A stretch of 45,617 bases of DNA, from positions 1 to 45,617 of the forward strand of contig JAPOKA010000021.1 of NCBI GenBank assembly GCA_029977865.1, read 5' to 3'. Under the pieces are notes generated by a model that saw only the letters and a program-made list of their open reading frames with translations, was not told the DNA's origin and made no database searches. Source of the DNA: a bacterium (GTDB lineage Bacteria > Planctomycetota > Phycisphaerae > Phycisphaerales > SM1A02). Position numbers and translations under genes: made by a program. Below, piece by piece: positions 37,272 to 45,617 of the stretch. Each line of letters opens with the position of its first letter. Position 1 is the first letter of the stretch.

Positions 37272-37774
37272 GGCTCCTCCTCGTCATCATCGTCCTCGAG
37301 CAGCTCGCCAGCATCCTCGGCGAAGTCCTCCTCGATCGACTCGGCGGCAGCCTGCTGCGCTTCGGCGGTGAGGGTCGGGTCGGTGGAGGCCTGCTCGAGC
37401 ACCTCCTCGGCCACGAAGATGGGGACGCCCTCCGCGACCCCCAGCGCGATCGCGTCGCTCGGTCGCGAGTCGATCTCGATCGATGCGCCTGCCTGCTCGA
37501 CGAGGAGCTTCGCGTAGAAGGTGCCGCCCTTGAGATCGTGGATCTCGATCGAGGTGAGCGTGCCGCCGAGAGCGCGGATCGTCGCCGCGAGCAGGTCGTG
37601 GGTCTGCGGCCTCGGGATCTCGAAGCCCTTGAGCCGGCGCTCGATCGCGAAGGCCTCGGGCAGCCCGATCACGATCGGAAAGGTCCGGCTTCCCCCGACT
37701 TCGCTGAGCTCGATGATCTGCATGTCGGTCATCTCGCGGATGAAGACGCGCGAGAGTTCCATGCGGACGGACAT
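37262..37774 (-). CDS. DUF151 bifunctional nuclease family protein
   Basis: DUF151 (bifunctional nuclease) domain proteins are small conserved proteins of unsettled function, with reported DNase/RNase activity in plants and Thermotoga structures. The 170-residue protein has the family core: MELSRVFIREMTDMQIIELSEVGGSRTFPIVIGLPEAFAIERRLKG, HDLLAATIRALGG, GTFYAKL and SRPSDAIALGVAEGVPIFV. A Glu/Asp-rich tail of about 35 residues follows (ending EEPWQ). The ATG at 37774 is preceded by GGAG. truD overlaps its end by 10 nt. Confidence 0.92.
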   Translation of the reverse strand: MSVRMELSRVFIREMTDMQIIELSEVGGSRTFPIVIGLPEAFAIERRLKGFEIPRPQTHDLLAATIRALGGTLTSIEIHDLKGGTFYAKLLVEQAGASIEIDSRPSDAIALGVAEGVPIFVAEEVLEQASTDPTLTAEAQQAAAESIEEDFAEDAGELLEDDDDEEEPWQ

Positions 37775-37828
37775 GCCTGACTCCGGAGCTCGATCGAAGG
37801 TGCGTCGGGGCGAGTGCCTCCGCAGGCG

Positions 37829-37834
37829 ATCGTA
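37829..37834 (-). promoter_or_regulatory. Candidate -10 box of the DUF151-truD unit
   Basis: Minus-strand TACGAT lies about 54 nt upstream of the ATG at 37774, within a 156-bp region that also lies downstream of the protease gene. There is no clear -35. Confidence 0.25.
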
Positions 37835-37930
37835 ACACCCGAGCGGCGAGGTCGCCCCGGCGAAAGGTCGCTCATTCCCGTGCGTCTCGCGTTCTCGAAC
37901 GATTCGACCGCTCGGAATCGACGGACGGGC

Positions 37931-39445
37931 TCAGCCGGTCCAGCCCCCGAGCACGATCGAGAGATCCACGCCATCGACCACGCCGTCATGGTTGATGTCG
38001 CCGGGGCATGGCGCGTCGGGTTCGCAGATGCCCCAACCCGACAGCACCACCGTCAGGTCGGAGCCGCCGACGGAACCGTCCCCATCAAGATCTCCCGGCA
38101 GCGGCGTGGCCGCGACCGCGGCTGCGGCGTTGAGGCGACCGTAGCCGGTGAAGAGGTCGTACCCGGGATCTTCGAGGTCATCCGCAGTCTGCTCGAGGAT
38201 GGAGCGGATCTGGCCGGGAGTCAGATAGGGATTGCGGGCGAGCATCAGCGTGATGGTGCCGCTGACGAGCGGAACCGCGAAGCTCGTTCCGCTCGTGGTG
38301 CTGTAGGTCGCGTATCCGGTCGCCCGCAGCACGTACGCACCGGGTGCGACCAGCGCGAGGTTGGATCCGTAGCTCGAGGACGACCAGCGCACATCCTGAT
38401 TGGTCGAAGCGCCGACCGCGATCACCTCGGGCCAGCGGGCCGGGTAGGCCAGCGACGCCGCGGCGGTGTTGCCGCTCGCAGCGACCATGGTCACGCCCGC
38501 CTCGGCCGCGTAGAGCACCGCGTTGTGGAGGAGGTCGCTGCCCACGTTGTAGGCCAGGCTCATGTTGAGGATGTCCGCACCGCCGTCGACCGCAAGCACG
38601 ATCGCCTCGGCGACCCACGACTCCGAGCCAGTGCAGGGATTCACGACCACGAACGGAAGGAAGCGCACCGACCAGTTCACCCCGGCCATGCCGATCCCGT
38701 CGTCGCCGCGAGCGCCGAGCAGGCTTCCCACGCCGGTGCCGTGGCTCGAGCAGAAGTCGGAGGTGTCGTCGGAGTTCTGCGGGATGTTCCAACCCGGGAG
38801 AATCCGCCCGGCCAGATCGACATGCTCGTTGATGCCGCTGTCGAGCAGGCCCACCACGATCGAATCGTCGCCGGTTCCGAGGTCCCATGCTCCGAGGGCA
38901 TCGATGTCCGCTCCCGGCAGGCCCGCCACCCCGCCGGCGAACTGACCGGTGTTGCGGAAGTTCCACTGCTCGGGAAAGCGTGGATCGTTGGGCGCATCGC
39001 CGGCGAGCCCGCCCAGTCCGTCGACCTCGGCACGCTCGACCGTCGCGAGGCGGGAGAGCCTCGTCGCGATCGCGGCCGCATCGCTTCCCGCGGGCAGTTC
39101 GACGATGTAGGTGCGGTCGAGCCCGAGCCGCGCAGCGCTCGCCGCCCGCGCCGCCGGCACCCGCAGCGCCGGACGCACCTGGGCCGCTCCAGCCTCGCTC
39201 AATACCGTGAGGGACTCCCGATCGACGCGACCGGCGCGACCGAAGGCCCAGCGACCGTTGCTGCGATGAGGGATGGCACCTTCACCCAGCCGCACGATCA
39301 CGCGGTCGGACGCCCACTCCGGTTGCCCGGGCAGCACGACCGTCGGCGGCGCGGGCGGGTCGGCGACCTGCGGTGGTCGGGCCGCCGCCGGAAGCGTCGA
39401 CCCAAGCACCACCAGGGCGACGGCGGTGAGGCTCACCTTCTTCAT
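37931..39445 (-). CDS. Secreted subtilisin-family (S8) serine protease with dockerin-like tail
   Basis: A 504-residue exported protease. The signal peptide is [23 protein letters not shown] propeptide-like region reaches ~150 and the S8 catalytic domain spans ~180-440: [10 protein letters not shown] (Asp202), [13 protein letters not shown] (His235), VAASGN (oxyanion Asn326) and [14 protein letters not shown] (Ser388). Residues ~450-504 are two GDxxGDG/GDINHDG repeats, [21 protein letters not shown] and [15 protein letters not shown], ending LGGWTG, that is, a dockerin-like calcium module typical of Phycisphaerae exported proteins. The start is the ATG at 39445; the frame extends to 39472. It is divergent from metK. 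Confidence 0.93.
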   Translation of the reverse strand: MKKVSLTAVALVVLGSTLPAAARPPQVADPPAPPTVVLPGQPEWASDRVIVRLGEGAIPHRSNGRWAFGRAGRVDRESLTVLSEAGAAQVRPALRVPAARAASAARLGLDRTYIVELPAGSDAAAIATRLSRLATVERAEVDGLGGLAGDAPNDPRFPEQWNFRNTGQFAGGVAGLPGADIDALGAWDLGTGDDSIVVGLLDSGINEHVDLAGRILPGWNIPQNSDDTSDFCSSHGTGVGSLLGARGDDGIGMAGVNWSVRFLPFVVVNPCTGSESWVAEAIVLAVDGGADILNMSLAYNVGSDLLHNAVLYAAEAGVTMVAASGNTAAASLAYPARWPEVIAVGASTNQDVRWSSSSYGSNLALVAPGAYVLRATGYATYSTTSGTSFAVPLVSGTITLMLARNPYLTPGQIRSILEQTADDLEDPGYDLFTGYGRLNAAAAVAATPLPGDLDGDGSVGGSDLTVVLSGWGICEPDAPCPGDINHDGVVDGVDLSIVLGGWTG

Positions 39446-39650
39446 GCGGGTCTCTTCGGGGGGGAATGGCACGTGGACGCTCTCGAGGTTCGAATTCCGG
39501 GCCGATTGTCCGCCGCGCGCGGCCGCTCGGCCCGAGCCTTCTCGGCGAAGGTACGCCGCGGATCTCGCCGGGCTCGCAGGAATTCGCCCACCTCGAGCCA
39601 GGTCGTCCCATCGCGAGGTTCGCAGCAGCCACTTCGGGTGCGGCGCGGGT

Positions 39651-39656
39651 TATCAT
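39651..39656 (+). promoter_or_regulatory. Candidate -10 box of metK
   Basis: TATCAT is a good TATAAT match, 68 nt before the metK ATG. A similar TACCATCC-type box precedes the second EIIA gene (42297). Confidence 0.35.
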
Positions 39657-39667
39657 CCCCGGCTTCG

Positions 39668-39683
39668 CGCCCCTTCTGGGGCG
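39668..39683 (+). promoter_or_regulatory. GC-rich hairpin at the start of the metK leader
   Basis: CGCCCC (39668-39673) and GGGGCG (39678-39683) form a perfect 6-bp stem with a TTCT loop. It begins about 12 nt after the -10 candidate, at or near the 5' end of the transcript. No known SAM riboswitch fold is visible in the 62-nt leader. Confidence 0.35.
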
Positions 39684-39724
39684 GCTTCCGAACCCCGAAA
39701 CCGAGCCTTCCGAGACGACCTTCC

Positions 39725-40939
39725 ATGCCTGACGAGCGCTACCTGTTCACCTCCGAGTCGGTGTCGATGGGACACCCCGACAAGCTCGCCGACCAGATCT
39801 CAGACGCGATCCTCGACGCGATGCTGCGGGTCGATCCCCGCTCCCGAGTCGCCTGCGAGACCCTCGTGACGACCGGTCTCGCCGTCGTCGCCGGCGAGGT
39901 GACCTGCGGCGGCTACGTGGACATTCCCAGCATCGTCCGCGAGACGGTGCTGAAGGTCGGCTACGACGATGCCCGCAAGGGTTTCGACGGACGGAGTTGC
40001 GGCGTCAGCGTCGCCCTCGGTCGCCAGTCACCCGACATCGCCCGCGGCGTCGACGACAAGGCCGGTGGCAAGAAGAAGGAACAGGGCGCCGGCGACCAGG
40101 GGATGATGTTCGGATTCGCCTGTCGCGAAACCCCCTCGCTGATGCCGCTGCCGATCGACCTCTCCCATCGGCTGGTGGCGCGGCAGGCGGAGGTTCGCGA
40201 GAAGAACCTCATCAAGGGCCTTCGACCCGACGCCAAGAGTCAGGTGACCGTCGAGTACGAGGGGCTGGTGCCCAAGCGGGTCGAGACCGTGGTGCTCTCG
40301 ACGCAGCACGACCCGATGTGGAACGGACCCGCAAAGCAGGCGCAGCTCAAGAAGGCGCTGATCGCCAAGGTCATCAAGCCGGTCCTCGGGAAGTGGTGGA
40401 GTCCGAAGATCACCGTCCACGTCAATCCCACCGGCCAGTTCGAGGTGGGCGGACCGCACGGCGACTGCGGACTCACCGGCCGCAAGATCATCGTCGACAC
40501 CTACGGCGGACGCGGCCGGCACGGCGGCGGCGCTTTCAGCGGCAAGGATCCCTCGAAGGTCGACCGCTCGGCGGCCTACATGGCGCGATACATCGCCAAG
40601 AACATCGTCGCCGCCGACCTCGCAGACGTCTGCGAGGTGCAGCTCTCCTACGCGATCGGCGTGGCCGAACCGACCTCGGTGCTCATCGACAGCCAGGGCA
40701 CCGGCCGAATCCCCGACCACGAGCTCGCCGCCCTGGTGCGCAAGCACTTCCGGCTCACGCCGCGGGGCATCATCGAGTCGCTGGGCCTTCTGAAGCCCAT
40801 CTATTCACCGACTGCGGCCCACGGCCACTTCGGCCGCGCGCCCGGCGAGGCCGGTCCGGGCACCTTCAGCTGGGAGAAGACCGACAAGGCCGCGGCGCTG
40901 GCGAAGGACGCGAAGTCCCGAGTCAGGCGCCGAGCCTGA
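39725..40939 (+). CDS. metK: S-adenosylmethionine synthetase
   Basis: MetK joins methionine and ATP to make SAM in the cytoplasm. The 404-residue protein has the N-terminal [34 protein letters not shown], the ATP-binding [12 protein letters not shown] and the signature [31 protein letters not shown]. Length is standard. A short Lys/Gly insertion ([10 protein letters not shown]) precedes the GAGDQG motif. The ATG at 39725 fits the family start. The rsmB-like gene begins 1 nt after the stop, so the two are co-transcribed. Confidence 0.97.
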   Translation: MPDERYLFTSESVSMGHPDKLADQISDAILDAMLRVDPRSRVACETLVTTGLAVVAGEVTCGGYVDIPSIVRETVLKVGYDDARKGFDGRSCGVSVALGRQSPDIARGVDDKAGGKKKEQGAGDQGMMFGFACRETPSLMPLPIDLSHRLVARQAEVREKNLIKGLRPDAKSQVTVEYEGLVPKRVETVVLSTQHDPMWNGPAKQAQLKKALIAKVIKPVLGKWWSPKITVHVNPTGQFEVGGPHGDCGLTGRKIIVDTYGGRGRHGGGAFSGKDPSKVDRSAAYMARYIAKNIVAADLADVCEVQLSYAIGVAEPTSVLIDSQGTGRIPDHELAALVRKHFRLTPRGIIESLGLLKPIYSPTAAHGHFGRAPGEAGPGTFSWEKTDKAAALAKDAKSRVRRRA

Positions 40940-40940
40940 G

Positions 40941-42260
40941 GTGGAGGCTGATGCCCGTGCGATCGCGGCGGAACGCGTGGCCGCGCTCGCGCCGCGCTTC
41001 CCGGACCTGGGGCTCCCAGAGTTCGATCGCACCCTGCCCGCGATGGCGCGGGCGATCGAGCAGGAAGTCCGGCGACGCTGGCTGACGCTTGCGGCGGTCT
41101 GCGAAGCGACTCTCGATCGCGGCGGTTGGCATCGACTCGAACCGCGGCTTCAGGCGGTGCTGCTCGTCGGTGCCACGCAGCTGCTCTTCTTCGACGAAGA
41201 GCCCGACCATGCGGTGGTCGACTCCGCGGTGGGATGGGCCTCGCGACGCATTCGCCGCGGTGCGGGAGGTCTCGCCAACGCGGTGCTGCGAAAGATCGCG
41301 GACGCCCGGGTCGAACGACTCGCGCCCGGTGACGCGAAGGCGGCGGACTTCGAGGCCTCGCGACGCCTGGTGCCGCGCCGCGACGGCTCCGCCATCACGC
41401 TGGCGATCGACGTCTTCGCCGAAGAGCCGATCGAGCGGCTCGCGGCGCAGACCAGTCATGGCCGCGAACTGCTGCTGCATTGGACCAATGCCCACGGATA
41501 CGCCGCGGCTCGATCCTTTGCCGCGCACGGACTGGTCACCCCACCCACCATCGTCGGCGGCGAGGCCGAGGAACTCGCGGGCGAGATGTTCACGCCGCAC
41601 CGGCAGCCGGGCTTCGCGGTCTTCTGCGGCGAGCCCTCGTCACTCGCGGAGATCCTCGCTGCGCGGCCATCGTTGCGGGTGCAGGACCCCGCCAGTGCCA
41701 TCCCGGTGGCTTCGACCGCATCGCTGCGGCCCGATCGCATCCTTGACCTCTGCGCCGGCCGCGGCACCAAGACCCGGCAACTCGCGGCGCTCCACCCCGA
41801 CGCGACCATCTTCGCGGTCGAGCCGGCGCCGGCACGGCGGGCCGATCTCGAGGCGATGGCGGCGACTCGGCCCAACATCAAGGTGATCGACCACGCCGAC
41901 CTCCCGTCGCTCGCCGGACTGATCGACCTCGCGGTGCTCGACGTTCCCTGCTCCAACACCGCGGTGCTCCCGCGCCGCCCGGAGGCGAAGTACCGGTTCA
42001 GTCGGCGCCGCCTCGAGGGCCTGATTGAGACCCAGCGGTCGATCGCGGCAGCGGCCGCTCCGCTGCTCGCCGAGTCCGCCGCGGTGCTCTATGCGACCTG
42101 CAGCCTCGAGCCGGCGGAGAACGAGCGCCAGTCCTCATTCATCGCGAGCCAGCTCGGAATGCGGTCGGTGGTTCGGCGGCTCGTGACCCCCCAAGGGAGG
42201 CCCGGCGGTCCGCCCGCCGAGTACGCCGACGGCGGTTTTCACGATCTGCTGCAGAGATAG
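40941..42260 (+). CDS. rsmB: 16S rRNA m5C methyltransferase, RsmB/Fmu-like
   Basis: RsmB methylates C967 of 16S rRNA. The 439-residue protein has an N-terminal NusB-like RNA-binding domain (~1-130; AVLLVGATQLLFFDEEPDHAVVDSAVGWA) and a Rossmann methyltransferase domain. The SAM motif is ILDLCAGRGTKTRQLA (~267). Motif IV is DVPCSNTAVLPRRPEAKYRF and motif VI is YATCSLEPAENERQ; the two cysteines are the catalytic and release residues of m5C enzymes. The start is a GTG at 40941, two bases after the metK stop. The motif IV is slightly unusual (SNTA for SGTG). Confidence 0.9.
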   Translation: MEADARAIAAERVAALAPRFPDLGLPEFDRTLPAMARAIEQEVRRRWLTLAAVCEATLDRGGWHRLEPRLQAVLLVGATQLLFFDEEPDHAVVDSAVGWASRRIRRGAGGLANAVLRKIADARVERLAPGDAKAADFEASRRLVPRRDGSAITLAIDVFAEEPIERLAAQTSHGRELLLHWTNAHGYAAARSFAAHGLVTPPTIVGGEAEELAGEMFTPHRQPGFAVFCGEPSSLAEILAARPSLRVQDPASAIPVASTASLRPDRILDLCAGRGTKTRQLAALHPDATIFAVEPAPARRADLEAMAATRPNIKVIDHADLPSLAGLIDLAVLDVPCSNTAVLPRRPEAKYRFSRRRLEGLIETQRSIAAAAAPLLAESAAVLYATCSLEPAENERQSSFIASQLGMRSVVRRLVTPQGRPGGPPAEYADGGFHDLLQR

Positions 42261-42296
42261 ACCTTTCCAACGGGTGATTCGGCGGGGGCGAAGCGG

Positions 42297-42302
42297 TACC
42301 AT
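42297..42302 (+). promoter_or_regulatory. Candidate -10 box of the second EIIA gene
   Basis: TACCAT lies 63 nt before the ATG at 42366 in the 105-bp region after the rsmB-like gene. It shares the extended context TA(T/C)CATCC with the metK box. Confidence 0.3.
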
Positions 42303-42365
42303 CCGCCCCTTCGCGCCGGATCGGGAGGCGCCTACTTACGAGTGCACCGGATCGCTGCGTCGGTC

Positions 42366-42821
42366 ATGAAGCTCATCGACATCATCCATCCCGATTCGAT
42401 TCGGGTTCCACTCGCGGCGACCACCAAGCACGAAGCCATCGACGAACTGGTCGATCTGCTCTCCGCGCAGGGTCGCATCGGCGATCCCGCGGCGCTCAAG
42501 CGGGTGGTGTGGGAGCGCGAAATGCAGCGCTCGACCGGAATCGGCGAAGGGCTTGCCATCCCCCACGGCAAGTGCCCCGGCCTCTCTGGACTAGTGGCCG
42601 CCATCGGCCTTCCATCGGAGCCGCTGGAGTTCGATGCCATCGACCAGAAGCCGGTGCGGCTGGTGATTCTTCTTGCCTCGCCCGCCGAACGGATCGCCGA
42701 GCACATCCAGGCGCTCGGTCGAATCAGCCGCACCATGGCGGATCCCTCGATGCGCCAGGCGGCGTACGCGGCCGACTCGGCAGAGGCGCTCTACGAGCTG
42801 TTCCGCAAGGCAGACGGCTGA
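42366..42821 (+). CDS. ptsN: PTS EIIA (PtsN-type) regulatory protein
   Basis: A 151-residue EIIA of the nitrogen/fructose class. MKLIDIIHPDSIRVPLAATTKHEAIDELVDLL, then REMQRSTGIGEGLAIPHGK gives the phospho-acceptor His67, and RLVILLASPAERIAEHIQALGRISRTM completes the fold. It is a closer match to EIIA-Ntr than the copy at 28777. The start is ATG at 42366; a GTG at 42342 would add eight residues. No EI-Ntr or HPr gene is seen nearby, so the phosphate donor must be elsewhere. Confidence 0.88.
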   Translation: MKLIDIIHPDSIRVPLAATTKHEAIDELVDLLSAQGRIGDPAALKRVVWEREMQRSTGIGEGLAIPHGKCPGLSGLVAAIGLPSEPLEFDAIDQKPVRLVILLASPAERIAEHIQALGRISRTMADPSMRQAAYAADSAEALYELFRKADG

Positions 42822-42987
42822 GTTGTCGTCGAGAGGATGCGACCGCGGCGCGTCGCCTCCACGCAGGATGCGACCTCCACGCTGATCGCCAGTCACACCA
42901 TCGGGAGGCGATCGAAGCGCTCGCCGCGATCGCGGATCGCTTGAGGGGCGCAGCGATCACGCCGGTCGAGCGTTCGAGATCTCCGAC
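42822..42987. other. 166-bp convergent region with a short direct repeat
   Basis: The region lies between convergent genes. AGGATGCGACC occurs at 42834-42844 and 42865-42875, 31 bp apart, followed in both cases by sequence related to CCTCCACGC. No T-tract terminator is evident. Confidence 0.35.
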
Positions 42988-43893
42988 TCAGTCGTTCGGA
43001 CTCGCCTGCCGATCGTCCAGCCGAATCGACGGCTCCCACTCGAGCCAGTCTTCGTCGGCCTTCTCCTCGAGCGCAAAGAGACTGCCTTCGACCGCGCCAC
43101 GTCCGCCGTTGGGTGGTGTGGCAAACGCCACCCCACCGAGGAACAGGGTCTCCAGCGAGTCGATGCGGGACTTGAATCCCTCGAGCGAGAGCCCGAACTC
43201 GACGGCGCCGACGGGGAAGAAGCGGGTGCGTGCCCGCACCAGCGGCGCAAATCGTGCTTCGACGAGGATCTCCGCCTCGACCGCGTTCGCGTCGGCAGCG
43301 AGCCCGACGGAGAGCACCGTCCCCACCCGGACCTGCCGGTAGTAGACCCCCGCTCCGCGGGCGAGGCTCGCCCGCCGCGCCGCGGCCAGGCGGAGGCGCA
43401 AGTCGCCGGGTTCGATCGACTCGACCGCGGGGGCCTCGTCGAGGCCGGTGAAGACTCGATTCGGACGCTCGCCTTCCGGTCGCATCTCGACGTAACGCGG
43501 ACCCACGATGGTGTCGAGCCCGGCGACGCCACCGAGATCGAGCCGGGGCCGGACGATCCAGAAGCGGGTCGCCTCGCCCGCGAGCCTCGCCGCCGCCGAC
43601 CCGAGTGCCGCGTGAACGATCACGCCGCGGCCAGAGGGATCGAGTTCGACCGACTGCACCAGTCCGACCTCGATGCCCCGCGAGCGCACGGTGTCGCCGG
43701 CGGCGATTCCGTGGCCTTCCCCGAAGCGGATCTCGATCGGTTGGCCGCGCTCGCGCCAGTTCGCCAAGGCAAGCCAGACCGCCGCGACCGCCGCGGCCAG
43801 AGTCACCAGCCAGGCCCACGAGAGCCCCGCCCGATTCGTCAATCGCGCGGCGGGTACCGAGTTCGGGGCGGCGGATGTCGGTGGTTCGGTCAT
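42988..43893 (-). CDS. MCE/MlaD-domain protein, PqiB-like with two domains
   Basis: MCE proteins form periplasmic rings or tubes that carry lipids between membranes. The 301-residue protein has one N-terminal TM helix (AWLVTLAAAVAAVWLALANW) and two MCE domains: IEIRFGEGHGIAAGDTVRSRGIEVGLVQSVEL (~52-130) and DLRLRLAAARRASLARGAGVYYRQVRVGTVLSVGL (~165-250). E. coli PqiB has three MCE domains and about 546 residues, so this is a shortened version. The start overlaps the pqiA-like stop by 4 nt (ATGA), as in pqiAB operons. Confidence 0.88.
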   Translation of the reverse strand: MTEPPTSAAPNSVPAARLTNRAGLSWAWLVTLAAAVAAVWLALANWRERGQPIEIRFGEGHGIAAGDTVRSRGIEVGLVQSVELDPSGRGVIVHAALGSAAARLAGEATRFWIVRPRLDLGGVAGLDTIVGPRYVEMRPEGERPNRVFTGLDEAPAVESIEPGDLRLRLAAARRASLARGAGVYYRQVRVGTVLSVGLAADANAVEAEILVEARFAPLVRARTRFFPVGAVEFGLSLEGFKSRIDSLETLFLGGVAFATPPNGGRGAVEGSLFALEEKADEDWLEWEPSIRLDDRQASPND

Positions 43894-44552
43894 GCAGCGA
43901 CTCCGTGAGCAAGTTCGTTGGTTGCACGCTCAAGAGCAGGGGCGGCTCGGCATCGCTCGAGGCGGCTCGCGATGGCACCCGCGATGATCGCGAGCGAAAC
44001 GCATCCCACGAAGGCGATCGCGCCGGGACCGGGATCGATCCGCACCAGTTCGCCGAGCTTCACCGCGGCGACGAGCCCCGCCACCAGCAGCACGTCGAGC
44101 ATGCCCCATCTCCCCGACCACTCGAGCCACCGAACGAGACGGCTGCGCCGGGGGCATCCGACCGGAGCCTCGCCGATGGCGAGCGCCACCAGCGCCGCCA
44201 ACTTGACCAGCGGCACCACCACCGAGCAGGCCAAGACCACCGCCGCAAGCAGCGGATGCCCGTCGTCCCAGAGGGCTTCGATGCCCCCGAGCACGCTCGT
44301 CGAGCGGCGGTGCCCGAAGCGGGCCAGCGTCATCACCGGCAGTCCGACCGCGGCGGGATAGAGCGCCAGCGAGGCGATCGAGATCGCGAGCACTCGTTGA
44401 CGCAGCAACGACGCCTCGCGGAGTCCGATCACCACCGCGTCGCAACCGCAGCACCGGTGGCACTGCCACCAACGCCGGATCGGAAGCGACTGCACCGCGC
44501 CGCACGCACGGCAGCGGACGAACTCGGCGCTGGCCCGGACCGCGGATGACAT
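43890..44552 (-). CDS. pqiA: PqiA-like membrane protein (single PqiA domain)
   Basis: PqiA is the inner-membrane partner of PqiB in lipid transport. The 220-residue protein has a zinc-ribbon-like N-terminus (CRACG ... CHRCCGC, ~14-37) and four TM helices: LAISIASLALYPAAVGLPVMTLARFG (the family PxxxxP-MT motif), LLAAVVLACSVVVPLVKLAALVAL, MLDVLLVAGLVAAVKLGELVRI and AIAFVGCVSLAIIAGAIASRLE. E. coli PqiA has two such domains, so this is a half-length form. The start at 44552 is 7 nt after the upstream dehydrogenase gene. Confidence 0.9.
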   Translation of the reverse strand: MSSAVRASAEFVRCRACGAVQSLPIRRWWQCHRCCGCDAVVIGLREASLLRQRVLAISIASLALYPAAVGLPVMTLARFGHRRSTSVLGGIEALWDDGHPLLAAVVLACSVVVPLVKLAALVALAIGEAPVGCPRRSRLVRWLEWSGRWGMLDVLLVAGLVAAVKLGELVRIDPGPGAIAFVGCVSLAIIAGAIASRLERCRAAPALERATNELAHGVAA

Positions 44553-44559
44553 ATCGGGA

Positions 44560-45617
44560 TCAACGTGCCGCAGTTGTGACCGACGGCTCGATGCGGTAGA
44601 TCGCGCCGGTGCCGGGTCGCTCGCCGTCTTCGAAGGTCGTGACGTAGAGCGTGCCGTCCGCCGCCTCGCAGAAGCTCGAGATCAGCGAACCGGGGCGACG
44701 GACGAGCACCTTCGGACCGGTGACGGTCCCGTCGGCGGCCCGGCGCAGGCCCCAGATCGTGCCCATGGCGTAATCCGCGTAGAGGTAGGTGCCGCGCAGC
44801 ACCTCGACCGGACCTCGGTAGACGTGGCCTCCGGTCACCGAAACTCCTTCGTTTCTCGGGTATTCGACGACCGGGTCGAGGTAGGGATCGGCGGGTTCAG
44901 CGCGATCCTCACGACCGAACGGATGCAGGCCCTCGCGGTGGTTCCAGCCGTAGTTGCCACCCTTCACCACCAGATCGATCTCCTCGTACTTGTTCTGCCC
45001 GACATCTCCCGCCCAGAGTTCCCCCGTCTCGCGATCGAAGCTCATTCGCCAGACGTTGCGGAGTCCATAGGCCCAGATCTCCGGCCTTGCCCCCGAGCGG
45101 CCGACGAAGGGATTGTCCGCCGGCACCGAGTAGGCGGTGCCGTCGCCGGGCCGGTCGACGTCGACACGGATGACGGTCGCGAGCAGGGTCGAGAGGTTCT
45201 GACCATTCTCTTGCGGGTCGTTGGCGGCGCCGCCATCGCCGATGCTTGCGTAGAACATTCCGTCGGGGCCGAAGAGCACGGTGCCGCCATTGTGATTCGA
45301 CCAGGGCTGGGGGACCTCGAGGATCACCTTCTCACTCTCGGGGAGTCCCGCTCGCCGCGCGTCGTCGGCGGTGAACTCAGAGATCACCACTCGCCGCGGG
45401 TTCTTGGCGGTGTAGTAGCAGTAGAAGCGACCGTTCTTCGCGAAGTCGGGATGGAAGGCGAGCGAGAGCAGGCCCTCCTCGTTTCCGCCGAAGTTGACCC
45501 GGTCGCGGAGGTCGATGAAGACCTTTGGGTCAGCTCCCGATCCCCCCTCTTCGAGCGCGAGGACTCGACCGGCCTGCTCGAGCAGAACCAGTGCACCCGG
45601 ACGATCCGGTCGGGCCA
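44560..45617 (-). CDS. PQQ-dependent sugar dehydrogenase (GSDH family), 5' truncated
   Basis: A beta-propeller of the glucose/sorbosone dehydrogenase family, usually periplasmic or extracellular. The readable 351 residues begin RPDRPGALVLLEQAGRVLALEEG and continue through the family motifs GGNEEGLLSLAFHPDFAKNGRFYCYYT, WSNHNGGTVLFGPDGMFYASIGDGGAANDPQENGQNLSTLLATVIRVDVDR, EIWAYGLRNVWRMSFDRETGELWAGDVGQNKYEEID, GGNYGWNHREG and GTYLYADYAMGTIWGL. It ends with a normal stop. The His/Asn residues expected to hold PQQ are present (NHNGG). The N-terminus and export signal lie beyond the window. Transport partner genes pqiA and the MCE gene follow in the same direction. Confidence 0.92.
   Translation of the reverse strand, partial: ARPDRPGALVLLEQAGRVLALEEGGSGADPKVFIDLRDRVNFGGNEEGLLSLAFHPDFAKNGRFYCYYTAKNPRRVVISEFTADDARRAGLPESEKVILEVPQPWSNHNGGTVLFGPDGMFYASIGDGGAANDPQENGQNLSTLLATVIRVDVDRPGDGTAYSVPADNPFVGRSGARPEIWAYGLRNVWRMSFDRETGELWAGDVGQNKYEEIDLVVKGGNYGWNHREGLHPFGREDRAEPADPYLDPVVEYPRNEGVSVTGGHVYRGPVEVLRGTYLYADYAMGTIWGLRRAADGTVTGPKVLVRRPGSLISSFCEAADGTLYVTTFEDGERPGTGAIYRIEPSVTTAAR

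Noticed and set aside
39446-39724. A SAM riboswitch upstream of metK.
   Set aside because: Only one short hairpin is visible and none of the known SAM riboswitch cores or junctions can be drawn in the leader.

Overview
The window is very GC-rich with strongly GC-biased third codon positions. It carries several marks of a planctomycete, probably of the Phycisphaerae: secreted proteins ending in paired GDxxGDG dockerin-like repeats, a cysteine-rich WD-type secreted repeat, an alternative complex III/caa3 respiratory operon, and few Shine-Dalgarno sites. No rRNA, tRNA, CRISPR array, intact insertion sequence or phage gene was found, so this looks like ordinary chromosomal backbone. The lineage is inferred from domain style, not from a marker gene.

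Layout. 1-1962 (-): large secreted protein, cut by the window start, with a structured leader and repeats upstream. 2565-3965 (-): clpS and a zinc-independent MDR oxidoreductase. 4136-8217: DUF1573 lipoprotein, OprB-type porin and a prenyltransferase/squalene-oxidase-like repeat protein. 8233-11997: divergent ctaA and ctaB (heme A synthesis), with a DUF3179 protein overlapping ctaB. 12008-28191 (-): the respiratory block. Read in the direction of transcription it is actA-actB-actC-actD-actE-actF, a small membrane protein, sco, coxB (with cytochrome c domain), coxA, coxC, a subunit IV, a second subunit III-like protein, then an ABC exporter that may have its own promoter. 28777-32333 (+): tightly overlapping EIIA-like / PII-like / two CPA2 antiporter-like genes, followed by tatD, tatC, tadA and a HAD phosphatase. 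35841-37774 (-): truD and a DUF151 bifunctional nuclease. 37931-39445 (-): secreted subtilisin with a dockerin-like tail. 39725-42821 (+): metK, an rsmB-like methyltransferase and a second EIIA. 42988-45617 (-): two-domain MCE protein, one-domain PqiA, and a PQQ-type sugar dehydrogenase cut by the window end.

How the genes work together. Alternative complex III (ActA-F) oxidises menaquinol and passes electrons to a heme-copper oxidase. The oxidase subunit II has a fused cytochrome c, so it is a caa3 type. Subunit I carries YSHPAV in place of GHPEV, which marks the A2 class. Sco loads CuA, and CtaA/CtaB supply heme A from the adjacent divergent pair. A palindrome of CRP/FNR or Rex type lies about 80 bp upstream of actA and could link the operon to redox or energy state.

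The least conventional system is the four-gene EIIA/PII-like/antiporter/antiporter operon. It has the parts of a cation antiporter regulated by both phosphotransfer and a small-molecule sensor. Other points of note are histidine-rich tails on four respiratory subunits, large loop insertions in TatC and CoxC, and a recurring -10-like hexamer 6-10 nt before start codons that suggests leaderless transcripts.
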